Assembly: GCA_030278955.1 (NCBI GenBank)
Contig: JAOANR010000002.1
Location: 23,670,057 to 23,734,056, forward strand
Source of the DNA: Hygrophila difformis
Lineage: Eukaryota; Streptophyta; Magnoliopsida; Lamiales; Acanthaceae
Direction of reading: 5' to 3'
Length of the DNA stretch: 64,000 nucleotides
Part shown: piece after piece, positions 1 to 9,237 of the stretch
How positions within the stretch are numbered: position 1 is the stretch's first letter
How the letters are laid out: each line of letters opens with the position of its first letter
Made by a program: the position numbers and the translations under genes
The notes under the pieces: generated by a model
The model's input: only the letters and a program-made list of their open reading frames with translations
What the model was told of the DNA's origin: nothing
Databases searched by the model: none

Positions 1-240
1 GCTTGTTGACCCGAGTTTTGGCCATGTCGGCCCATATTTAAATTCCCGCTGCAACTATTTATTTTTATCATGTATGGATGATACTACATTATTATTTTTA
101 AGTAATTCCGGACTTACTTTTAAGACTTTTTCCAACACCTATAGCCTTGCATCTCTTTAGCAAGCTCGGAGAAACCGCGTCTTGCTAGGGAGGTGCGGCG
201 GTGACACCTCGGCCTGAGTTATCAAATCCGGGGTGTTACA
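1..240 (+). repeat. 3' end of the TRG1 5' LTR
   Basis: This stretch repeats 5391-5630 with about one visible difference and ends in GGGTGTTACA directly before the primer binding site. The rest of the 5' LTR, including its promoter, lies upstream of the window. Confidence 0.93.
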
Positions 241-243
241 AAG

Positions 244-255
244 TGGTATCAGAGC
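244..255 (+). other. Primer binding site (initiator Met tRNA)
   Basis: TGGTATCAGAGC starts three bases after the LTR end. It is the standard plant retrotransposon PBS complementary to the 3' end of initiator methionine tRNA. The next 520 bases up to gag are an AT-rich leader with no coding content that I can see. Confidence 0.93.
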
Positions 256-774
256 CCGGAAATATTTTTAAATTATTATTATTATTTTGGCCAATATAGA
301 GGCCCAAGATTTTTAAACAAATATTAATATTATTTTAAAATTTTAAAGTACCATTATTATTATTTAAATTTTAAGTTTTGTTTCCATGGAACAAAATTTA
401 TTTGAAACCCATGGGAAATATTTACATATGCATAGAAATTTTTCCAACAAGTTTTTAAAGTCACGAAAATATTTTTTCGGGGTTGGGGTAGCATTGTATA
501 AAGCATACATGCATTCGCATACATACATACATGAATATCGCGCTAATTTTTTTTATGTGAATTAACATTGTCAAAACTCTTACCTTCAAATTGGTCATGA
601 CCTTGACTTAGAAGCGTTTGCTTTAAACTAATTCTGCCCCAGTCATATAATTTGATCACCTAAGTTTCGCATTCTCCTATCTATTACCTCTTTCCAATCC
701 TACCTTATAGATTTTCTTGAACGCTAACTTGCCTTAGATTAGAAACTCATCTTCACGTGCGTTGATAACAGAGA

Positions 775-1836
775 ATGGCACCTAAGGGAAAATCGAGAAA
801 GGAAATCCCAAACAACACTAACGCTGACCTCCCCAACACACCGAACAATAATGAGATCCCTCAGAACATAGGAGGGCGAGTGCCTCATGTTCCCAACAAT
901 ATGGATGAGCGTCTAAGGACTGTCGAGGAAGTTCTCGTAGTATTAGGAAATGCTGAAGTGCAACGTGCACAAGCGGGTGTACCACCACCGGTAACCCGGG
1001 TCAACTACTTAGCCTTGGTAAACCCTTACCAACCACCCCACTACGCCGGCGAAGAGGACCCGACTCAGCTAGAGCAATGGATACGGACGTTCGACAAGCT
1101 GTTGAACGCCGTAAAGTGTCCCGACGGGGAAAAGGTTCACGTAGCTTCATACTACCTAGGAGGCGAGGCGGATGATTGGTGGCAAGTCACCCAAGGGAAA
1201 CGTGCAGAGTACGACGAGCCCTACACATGGTCAGAATTCATGGATCTGCTTAGGGATCATTTTTATCCCATGAGCATGAAGGGTGCTATGTATGAGGAAT
1301 TTCTGACACTGAGGCAAGGAGGAAAAACGGTCCAAGAATACTATAACCGTTTCAAGGAGTTGGTGCGGTTCGCGCCGAGACTGGTGCCAACTGATGTAGA
1401 GAAGGCACAGAAGTTCGAGATGGGACTGAACCTATCTATTAGAGAGGTGATCACGGGTGAGCACTACCCTGACCTACAAGCTGTGTATGATCGTGCAGTA
1501 GCGGTTGCACGAGTTCAAGGACTGAAACGGAAACCGGTAGGTGGGACTAACCAAGGACCACAAGGACGATACAAGAGGAATAAGGACAATTTCCGTAGAA
1601 ACTTGAACCGACCACATCAAAACGACAATGGACGAAACAAGGGGATAGTTTTCAACCATGGTGACTATGCGCCACCATGTCCAAAGTGTGGTAAACCACA
1701 CTATGCGAGGGGATGCCCTCAACCTGGAGCATGCCTTCGGTGCGGTCGACATGGTCATCGGCTGCGTGACTGCCGGACGCGAATAGAAAACATAAACAGG
1801 AGAGAAGACGTGACCACTCGGCCCAAACAACCGTAA
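775..1836 (+). CDS. gag: Retrotransposon Gag polyprotein of TRG1
   Basis: An intact frame of 353 codons. Residues about 90-250 form a retrotrans_gag domain, with the typical run of W residues (EQWIRTF, DDWW, TWSEF) and the QEYYNRFKELVRFAP block. A basic stretch (about 255-285) leads to two zinc knuckles: residues 302-314 are Cx2Cx3HxxxxC, a shortened spacing, and 320-333 are the canonical Cx2Cx4HxxxxC. Gag packages the element RNA and builds the virus-like particle in the cytoplasm. The start ATG lies in the context AGAGAATGGC and is shared with TRG2. The frame closes at TAA and no pol follows, so there is no Gag-Pol fusion. The lack of lesions suggests that this copy, or its source, was under selection recently. 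Confidence 0.93.
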   Translation: MAPKGKSRKEIPNNTNADLPNTPNNNEIPQNIGGRVPHVPNNMDERLRTVEEVLVVLGNAEVQRAQAGVPPPVTRVNYLALVNPYQPPHYAGEEDPTQLEQWIRTFDKLLNAVKCPDGEKVHVASYYLGGEADDWWQVTQGKRAEYDEPYTWSEFMDLLRDHFYPMSMKGAMYEEFLTLRQGGKTVQEYYNRFKELVRFAPRLVPTDVEKAQKFEMGLNLSIREVITGEHYPDLQAVYDRAVAVARVQGLKRKPVGGTNQGPQGRYKRNKDNFRRNLNRPHQNDNGRNKGIVFNHGDYAPPCPKCGKPHYARGCPQPGACLRCGRHGHRLRDCRTRIENINRREDVTTRPKQP

Positions 1837-2073
1837 GAAGTTTTCAAGCATCAATAACTGCATCATTTTTTAGTTCGACTCTACGAATTGTATCCAATCA
1901 AAAATAAACAAATTCAACTTGTTTTGAACTACGTAATGGCTTGATCCCTTCACAGGGTACGTAGGCAACTTGGAAATTTCAATTCTGGGTTCAGTCAAAT
2001 AATAACAAACAACAACACACATTAAAACAATCACGCAACCAAACAATGTCCGAGCTCGCGAGGAGCTAACGCC

Positions 2074-2112
2074 CAACTTCGAGGACGAAGTTGATTCCTA
2101 AGGGGGAGAGGA
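2074..2112 (+). promoter_or_regulatory. Palindrome plus polypurine tract of TRG1
   Basis: CAACTTCGAGGACGAAGTTG (2074-2093) is an 8-bp stem with a 4-base loop. It is followed by the purine tract AAGGGGGAGAGGA, which ends at 2112 immediately before the LTR TG. The PPT primes plus-strand synthesis and sets the LTR 5' end. The preceding bases 1837-2073 are a non-coding 3' internal tail shared with TRG2, CH-A and CH-B. Confidence 0.85.
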
Positions 2113-3321
2113 TGTAACACCCGAGAAATTTCATTCACATTCAAAGGAATGGAATTAATTTCTTGTGGAAGACGTTTATCCTTAAGGAAAGTAGATGGAG
2201 ATACCCCAACATTAAATTAAGCCCAAAAGAAAGTGAGGGCGCAACTTCGGGGACGAAGTTGATTCTTAAGGGGGGTAGACTGTAATACCCGGGATTTTTA
2301 TCGGCGTCTAAAGGAATAAAACTTAGTTCTTAATCAAATCAAGGTTGAAATATCTCCGAGAAGAAGAAAATAATTTACCACAATAAATTATTGCTCGGAA
2401 ATGAAACGTCGATAGATTCAAAATTCAAAATGGAATAAAGGAGGGAAAGGAAGCCCGGAGACATTCCATGAATCGAGTCAAAAGAATTGGAACTAAATTC
2501 AAGAAAGAAAAGAATTTTAATTCCAGGAACCGGTGAAGTCGGAAATAATTTAATTAGAAAAATTGTTACACGGGAGTCAAAAGACGACGAATTAGAAGCC
2601 GACGAATCCAAACGCAACGGACTCAAGATTTCGAATACGGGGTTAATTCGAGACGAGATAAATTTAAGATAAGAATTTATAATCCGAGAATGACCCGAAA
2701 AATCGAGCCCGAAAACGTAGGAGCACAGAAGTCCGAAAGAGAGGAGAAAAGGCCCGATCGGATCGCACGGACCCGCCCGGACCGAGGCCCAGGCGGAGGC
2801 CGCGCGCTGGCCGCGCGGTGTTTAGCCTAGGAGCGCGCCAAGTCCGCGTGACCTCCCCAGAAAATGGCAACAACGCGTTCCGACGATTTTCTTGCCATAT
2901 TTTCGACCCCCGACGATGGAAACTCAATCCCGGGCTATGGAAGGATATGTGGGACGACCATATACTGCTCCCTAACCCTAAATTCGAAAAAAACACAACC
3001 CTAGAGCAGCCCTCTTCTCCTCACATTCTCTCCAACTCCTCCCAAAGTCGAAAACCCCGGAATCCCTTGTGTTCTTGAAGTTCCGACGACGAAATCCGAA
3101 CAAGAAGGACTTGAGAAGGAGAAGACAGACCCCTTGGACGTTGGTAAGGTGTTGTACAGTTTTGTATTCATCCATAATGTAGTAAATTCGAACCTAACCA
3201 TCGAAACTTTCTTACGAGTTCACTTCGGGGGCGAAGAAGAAGGAGATCGGTGGAAGACACCCGCTCGTCGCAATCCTAGACAACCCGAGAGAGCCCCGTG
3301 ACGATCTTAAACTCTAACACT

Positions 3322-5316
3322 GTAAGTTGATTCCTTGCGTTTCAATTTTGGGTGACTAAAATCGAACGAATCAATAGATCTAAACAAAAACGTAAAAATC
3401 GGAACTTAAAAACCCCAATCCGCGCAGTTCGGGAAACCTCATGAGTTCGACCCTTTCGAGTGTTTAAAACGGATTGGCCAAAACATGAACTTTGTTCCTA
3501 AGACCATAATCTAGTTTGTGTCAAAATTTCAAGAGTTTTCATCAACGTTTGACCCCCGAAATCGAATCTGGTTTACTCTGCGTTTTCTCCCAAAATCGAA
3601 ACTGATGACAGATTGGAGCGTTGAACTTCTTTGATGTTTTTCTAATGGAATCCTTCAAAACTAAACTTTTATGTAAGAACAAAAGTTGTAGCTAACTGTC
3701 TAAATATTGTGTCTTTAAAATTTCACGCATTTTCGTTAACGTTTGCATACTCAAAACCCCTCGGAGATAAACTGTGATTTAATGGAAAACTGGACAGATT
3801 GCGTAGTCGAACTTATTATGCGTTTTTCGATCCTTTATGGTCAAAACTAATCTTGGGTGAAAACATAAAAGTTGTAGATGATGGTGTCTAGTTTATCCCT
3901 GAAAAATTTCATAATTTTTGAACTACGTTTGATATGCCAAAAAGTCGTCAAAAGTTGAATCGCCAAATCTGGAATCCTGACAGTTTTTATGACCCGATTT
4001 GATGCATATTATTCACCCGTTTAAAGAATGATTCAACTTTGCAATTCTAAATAAAAGTTGTAGGAAATTATGTCTAGATTATGTGTGTAAAATTTCATAA
4101 ATTTTGGAGTTCATTTCATATGTCAAAATGGCCAAATTTCAGAACTGTTTTAAAACCCCTTCGGAGTCCGCGCGTGTACAGCGTGTTGTGGTCGATCTTT
4201 GAGCATCTAAAATTCATTATTTCCAAATTCTTAAAACATGAAATTTGTTTCTTAATGTGTTTTGTAGCTCCTGTAAAAATTTTGGATCGATTGGTTTTGA
4301 AATGAATTTTTAATCAGCGTTGCACGAACCTGCGACGGAACCATTTTTAAGACAGAAATTATTCTTCGCAATGAACTCGAATTTCGACTCAATTCGGAAC
4401 CTTATTTCCAAAATCTTAAAACATGAAAGTTGTTCATGTGTGTGTTTTTGAACTACTGTAAAAATTTCAGAATTTTTGGTGAAAAGACGAATTTTTAATT
4501 AAGAAAGGCGTAAACTGCCACGAATAGGATTTTTTTCGAACTTGAGAAACTCGAACTATGAAAACGCGATATCGATCATTTGATAACATTGAAATACGAA
4601 CTTTCGAAAAATCCCGTTCACTAGGCTGAGCCGATCTTCATGCTATCATTATTTTTGGATCGCCTCGTTAGTGGTCCTACTATCTTTTTGAGACTGTCTC
4701 GTTAGTGGTCTCCTTACTATGCCAAAACGGCAGTTGTGCACATGGCCTGCCAAATCGGCAGTGGGAAATACACGGCCTGCCCGAGTGGCAGTGAAACCGC
4801 TTGAAAGGCCTGTCAAATGACAGTTGATATACACGCCTGTCAAATTGACGGTAGATATACATGGCTCGCCAAAACGGCAGTCAATACTGATAGGGTTGCG
4901 GCCGCCGGTTCACCGGCTATCTGGTTACGACTATTGAGATTGCCTCGTTAGTGATCTCCCTTGTGTGGTGTCCTCTTCTTAGTTTACGGGATGAAAAGTA
5001 AAAGACTCGTGTGAGCGGTTAATTATGCTTAAATCCTATTTACCATGTTTCTAAATTATGCATTTAAATTACGCTTTTAAATTACGCCTTTAAATTATGT
5101 CTCTAAATTTTGTGTTCTTATTTGAAATAAATAAATCATGTTTTCCGCGGCAAATAAGATTACGAATTTGTAATATTTAAATTTAAGCCTGAGTAGAAGT
5201 ATAAGTTTTAAATTAATTAAATAATCTTTTTAAAACCCCTTTATCGTTACGTTAGGAAGTAACTTACTCAGTATTTTATATACTGATAAAACCTGTTGTT
5301 TATTTTTCCATTACAG
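3322..5316 (+). other. Predicted intron inside the TRG1 LTR
   Basis: The donor is GTAAGTT at 3322. The acceptor CCATTACAG ends at 5316 after a T-rich tract. A branch-point candidate CTGAT lies in the conserved TATACTGATAAAA, about 30 bases upstream of the acceptor. The same donor, branch motif and acceptor recur in CH-A and both TRG2 LTRs at matching positions. If used, about 2 kb including the hairpin array would be removed from the 5' leader. This is a prediction from splice signals only. Confidence 0.5.
4657..4958 (+). repeat. Hairpin array in the TRG1 LTR intron
   Basis: Tandem short inverted repeats. GGAT/GTCC, GAGAC/GTCTC and GAGAT/ATCTC flank the loop TGCCTCGTTAGTG or close variants. 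Between them are five or six units with stems CTGCC/GGCAG, CTGTC/GACAG and CTGTC/GACGG around A-rich loops, then GCCGG-TTCA-CCGGC. Stem changes are mostly paired. Confidence 0.75.
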
Positions 5317-6086
5317 AGTACGGAGCATGATCATGCATCGGGGGATTACTTTGGACATTTAGTTATTTATTTTACATGACTTGCATACGGGCTTGTTGAC
5401 CCGAGTTTTGGCCATGTCGGCCCATATTTAAATTCCCGCTGCAACTATTTATTTTTATCATGTATGGATGATACTACATTATTATTTTTAAGTAATTCCG
5501 GACTTACTTTTAAGACTTTTTCCAACACCTATAGCCTTGCATCTCTTTAGCAAGCTCGGAGAAACCGCGTCTTGCTAGGGAGGTGCGGCGGTGACACCTC
5601 GGCCTGGGTTATCAAATCCGGGGTGTTACACCTATCTTCCGAGCTATTCCCATCCTTGTGATCCCTACAGCTTGTATCAAATAACGTTTTCTATTGAGCA
5701 ATAAAATACAAGCATTTATGTTATATTCTAATTCCATTATCCATAGTGCCCACCTACATATATATATATATATATGCACATATTTAAAATCCGCCTTCCA
5801 TATCCAGACGTATGGTGAGGGACTCGACAGCACAAAGGAACAAGGTATTAATAAGCAAACAACACATATAAACGTCAAATCAAACGGGAGTACCTCGAAC
5901 CCTAAACCCTGAGATCCCAAGTCATCAATTAACCACAATTCTAGAATTAACAACCGAAACAGATAAACATGGAGTAACACAACAAAAGCACAAACTACAA
6001 AACACGGAAATGGAAATCATTGTCTTACAGTCTCACAAGGAAACTACTTCCACTACGCACCCCAGGAGTACCATAAAAACGAAGGG

Positions 6087-7421
6087 TCACTGATCAGGAG
6101 GCGGGAACTGGCGACGCATGTAGTCGTCCATCTGACGCATGTAGCCATACATGTCAGTCATGGTGGCCTGCTGCTCCGCCTGTCTCATAGTGAGCGTGTC
6201 CATACGATCCTGATAGAGATCCATCCTAGCATCCAAGGCATCGTAACGAGCCTGCCCAGCTGCAAACCCGGCATCTATGCTGACACGCATCTCCTGCATC
6301 ATCTGGAGCATCCGCGTCATGTCCTGACCCTGCGGTGGGACCCCACCCTGCTGTGGAACCACATGAGGAGGAGGTGGCCGCTCTGGAGGAACAACTAAGA
6401 TCAAACCACCATCCTCAGGCTGCGGGCGCAGTATAGCCCGAGGCGCTCCACGACGCAAAGTGCTGCGCCGAGCGGCATAAGACGGAATACGATAGTGCTC
6501 ACCTGGAGCTAAAGGATAGGGGTCCGTCTCGGGAGACGTGCGGATCCCCTGGGCAGCGCATAGCCCACAAATGAGGTGTGCATGAGTGATCACCCTACTC
6601 CCTCGCCCCCGTCGTAAACCCCTCAGGTTATCCGCAATGCACGCACCCACATTTACCCGACCGCCTCGTGCGATAAAGCAGACAGTCTCAAAGACATGAT
6701 CTATGACGATATGACTCCGGGTGATCGGCCGAACGCGTCCTAACCAAAGCTGAGCAAGTACACGCCAGGGGGCATCCAAAGACGTCAGTCGTAGCTCGTG
6801 AGGGTATCCAGTCCGCGGGGGTACCTCGGTACACAAGACACCCCAGGCAGGAGCATAAACCCGTCCCTCCGGCTGTGGTCGGAACACGCCATCATCTGGG
6901 AGGCCGAAATAGACGTTGATCGCCCGAGCACTGAAGTCTAGGTAGCGACCACGAACCCATACTCGAGAAAGGTCGTCGTCTACCCCAAGACCGCTGATGT
7001 TAGCGATAACCTCCATAGCTAGATAGCCGGAGGCAACGCCGTCGGGATGACGTGCAAGACCGGTCCACTGGAGATGCCCCAAAAGTGCACTGATCCGATC
7101 GTCACCCATATGATCGGGGAACAAGCCTCGCTCGGGAACGTAAGCCCTCTTCTGACGAAGCTCGTCGAAGTAGAAGACCTGGGCGGCCATCGACGAGAAA
7201 CGGAACCTATCATGCCGGCGGGGACGCACCTCGTCAGGGAGATCTCTGAGCCTCGGCACCCGCTCCTCGTCCTCCTCGGACTCACTGTCGTCACTGTCAT
7301 CAAATTCCGGCATCTCCGGAGCGGCAGTGCTAGGGCCGGCTGCATCACGTCGAGTAGCTCGTCTCTTGGCCCCCGGAAGGACCATAAGGAACGCCAAGAT
7401 GAACCACAGGAAGAGCAACAT
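6087..7421 (-). CDS. Gene E: putative plant transposon protein (PF20167-like), intact frame
   Basis: An uninterrupted frame of 444 codons from the ATG just after a predicted splice acceptor. A second ATG at 7385 would give a more usual basic start (PGAKRRATRR), because the first 12 residues are unusually hydrophobic and may not be translated. After the basic N-terminus comes an acidic tract (about residues 40-53, DDSDDSESEEDEE). A conserved region of about 220 residues shares its layout with ORFs C and D, with motifs such as the GRYLDFSARAINVYFGL block. Then follow a proline-rich hinge and a Met/Gln-rich helical tail with regular heptad-like spacing, probably a coiled coil. The match to the 'putative plant transposon protein' family (PF20167) is from memory of its general pattern. 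Function is unknown. Its strand is opposite to TRG1 and CH-A. Confidence 0.6.
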   Translation of the reverse strand: MLLFLWFILAFLMVLPGAKRRATRRDAAGPSTAAPEMPEFDDSDDSESEEDEERVPRLRDLPDEVRPRRHDRFRFSSMAAQVFYFDELRQKRAYVPERGLFPDHMGDDRISALLGHLQWTGLARHPDGVASGYLAMEVIANISGLGVDDDLSRVWVRGRYLDFSARAINVYFGLPDDGVFRPQPEGRVYAPAWGVLCTEVPPRTGYPHELRLTSLDAPWRVLAQLWLGRVRPITRSHIVIDHVFETVCFIARGGRVNVGACIADNLRGLRRGRGSRVITHAHLICGLCAAQGIRTSPETDPYPLAPGEHYRIPSYAARRSTLRRGAPRAILRPQPEDGGLILVVPPERPPPPHVVPQQGGVPPQGQDMTRMLQMMQEMRVSIDAGFAAGQARYDALDARMDLYQDRMDTLTMRQAEQQATMTDMYGYMRQMDDYMRRQFPPPDQ

Positions 7422-7422
7422 C

Positions 7423-8026
7423 CTGCGAACACCCAATACCAATTGTTAGGCTAACGACCCACACACGGAATAACATCAAATATATACATACATAGTTCCA
7501 ACGGGAGAAATCTAAGAAAGTTTCGAACTTCATAGTTATTAATACATGCCAGAAGATAACCAAACCACTGATTGTACCTAAATAAATTCGGAAGCCCATT
7601 GCGGCATTTCATCGAACACGTTAAATGCGAAAAACAACAAGCTTCAATTATACTTATAATATACACGAAATTTGGCCATAAACTAACATTTGCCCAAGCA
7701 ACAACTCATCATCATAATATGACACCGAAACAATGAGCCCATTTTTCACGTCGCAATACCACGTAAAATGAAGAATTCCATATTACTCCTAAATACCCAC
7801 ATCGCCGAGAAATGGCCAAGAACAAATACACATTGGGGCATAAACTCAACAAAATCAATAAAAACAACATCAATAAGCACATATGCTTGCTAATTCGCGC
7901 AAAACAAGCTTAAAAACAACAAATCCCCAAATTGTACGCATAAACCCTAATTTCACAATGCAACCAAATTCTAACGAATCAAGGCATAAAACTTGAAATT
8001 GGCAAGCGAAATTAGAAGATACCTAC
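7423..8026 (-). other. Predicted 5' UTR intron of gene E
   Basis: On the minus strand the donor is GAG|GTAGGT (from 8026) and the acceptor GTTCGCAG ends at 7423, two bases before the first ATG. The length of 604 bp is close to the roughly 559 bp that the related D intron would have without its nested insertions. It contains no frame worth reporting. Confidence 0.5.
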
Positions 8027-8244
8027 CTCACAAAGAGAAATCGAAGTCGGGACTAGGAGAATCTGAGCACGATAGGATGGATTTGAGAGAAGGATGAGAG
8101 GAATTTCGGAATGGGAGAGGAAGATATGGCTCGCGCGGGGCGCGAGCCCTATTTCTCCACCCTGGGGACGCCGCGCGGTGGCCGCGCGGTAAACCCCAAA
8201 AACCCGCCCGGACCCCGCGCGGGACAAAAAAAAAATTAAATAAA

Positions 8245-8275
<31 letters not shown>

Positions 8276-8290
8276 TTTGTTCCTCCTTTC
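8027..8290 (-). promoter_or_regulatory. Promoter and first exon region of gene E
   Basis: Read on the minus strand: an AAT trinucleotide run (8245-8275), a CpG-rich block with repeated CCGCGCGG palindromes (about 8160-8222), then a C/T-rich leader to the donor. Short stretches of the GC block (CCGCGCGG spaced by TGGC, and ACCCGCCCGGACC) also occur in the LTRs of TRG1 and CH-A. No TATA box stands out. Confidence 0.4.
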
Positions 8291-8953
8291 CTACATATTT
8301 ACCCCTCCTCTGCTCTACAAAATACGAGTGGACGCAAACGCCGAAACCCATTGAGATGGGAATAGGGCGAGAGAACTATGGTAGTTGGACCGCAACTTGT
8401 TGAGGACATGGCTCAACAAGTCAAAATAATCCAAGGAAAGATGAGAGCCGCGCAAGACCGGCAAAAGAGCTATGCCGACGTGAGACGGCAAGATTTGGAA
8501 TTCCAAATAGGCGATAAGGTCATGTTAAAGGTATCACCGATGAAGGGTGTGATGCGCTTTGGCAAGCGGGGAAAATTAAGCCCACGCTACATAAGACCCT
8601 ACGAGATCCTAGAAAGAGTGGGAAATCTTGCATACCGACTAGCATTACCGCCACAATTCGCTCGTGTCCACGACGTGTTCCACGTCTCGCAACTGAAGAA
8701 ATACGTTCATGATCCGACCCACGTACTCCAACCGGAGGAAATTGAATTGGACGATGACTTAAGCTACGAAGAAATTCCGGTGCGAATACTCGACAAGAAG
8801 GAGAGGGTAACAAGGAATAAGACCGTGAGGATGGTTAAGGTTCTTTGGTCTAACCACGAAGCCGAGACGGCAACGTGGGAGCTGGAAGCAGACATGAGGA
8901 AGCGTTACCCAACCCTATTCCAAGACAGTGCAACAACAGTTATGGGGACATAA
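8291..8953 (+). pseudogene. pol: CH-A chromovirus pol remnant: integrase C-terminal part and chromodomain
   Basis: The frame recognisably starts near 8300 with the GRKRRNPLRW segment typical of the end of the integrase core in Tekay-like Ty3 elements. It is broken by TAG at 8363, and is then open from the GERT segment to 8953. The integrase C-terminal part contains the block DLEFQIGDKVMLKVSPMKG and the KGKLSPRYIRPYEILERVG segment. A chromodomain follows near the C-terminus, with VLWSNHEAETATWELEADM. Such chromodomains direct integration to marked chromatin. Everything upstream of about 8290 (gag, protease, RT, RNase H) is missing and is replaced by the gene E region. Confidence 0.88.
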
Positions 8954-9237
8954 CTGTAATCTTAAGAGGGGGAGGATGTGACAACCCGAGTATTTCTGAA
9001 TATTTTGTACGAATACTTTGTACCCCAAATAAACAAATTCAAATTATTTTGAACTACGTAATGACTTGATCCCTTCACGGGGTACGTAGGCAACTCGGAA
9101 ATTTCAATTCTGGGTTCAGTCAAATAATAACAAACAACAACACACAATAATACAATCGCTTAATCAAACAATTCCCAAACTCGCGAGAGGATGAAGTACA
9201 ACTTCGAGGACGAAGTTGGTTCTTAAGGGGGGTAGAC
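8954..9237 (+). other. CH-A 3' internal tail with two PPT-like tracts
   Basis: A purine tract (8964-8976) follows the pol stop and is itself followed by an LTR-like TGTGACAACCCGAG at 8977. The second tract (9225-9237) is preceded by the palindrome at 9199-9218 and directly abuts the LTR start at 9238. Bases 9000-9180 are the same non-coding tail found after gag in TRG1 and TRG2, which links the families. Confidence 0.75.

Larger units (their letters stand above)
1..5630 (+). mobile_element. TRG1: gag-only LTR retrotransposon (5' end outside the window)
   Basis: The element has a partial 5' LTR (1-240), a Met-tRNA-type PBS, one gag gene, a PPT and a complete 3' LTR (2113-5630). The first 240 bases match the last 240 bases of the 3' LTR almost exactly. 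The internal region (241-2112) is about 1.9 kb and holds no protease, reverse transcriptase, RNase H or integrase, so the element fits the published TR-GAG class and must depend on another element for pol. Its LTR ends (TGTAACACCC and GGGTGTTACA) are near-perfect inverted copies. The base after the LTR starts CCTAT, the expected target duplication, whose partner lies outside the window. It is inserted into DNA downstream of gene E. Confidence 0.9.
2113..5630 (+). repeat. 3' LTR of TRG1 (about 3.5 kb)
   Basis: The LTR starts TGTAACACCCGAG and ends GGGTGTTACA. The start point is fixed by comparison with TRG2, where target duplications flank the same terminus. Inside the LTR, 2242-2280 repeats the palindrome-plus-PPT cassette and is followed by a second LTR-like start, TGTAATACCCGGG, at 2281. 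Other visible parts are a CpG-dense block (about 2755-2870), a predicted intron (3322-5316), a hairpin array (4657-4958) and a conserved 3' terminal hairpin (5581-5599). No long reading frame inside it looks like a gene. Confidence 0.9.

Noticed and set aside
5755..5777. TA microsatellite as a functional site (also 26176-26196 and 42967-42987)
   Set aside because: Ordinary dinucleotide runs with no supporting context.
7047..7454. 135-codon frame on the plus strand
   Set aside because: Shadow of gene E on the opposite strand.
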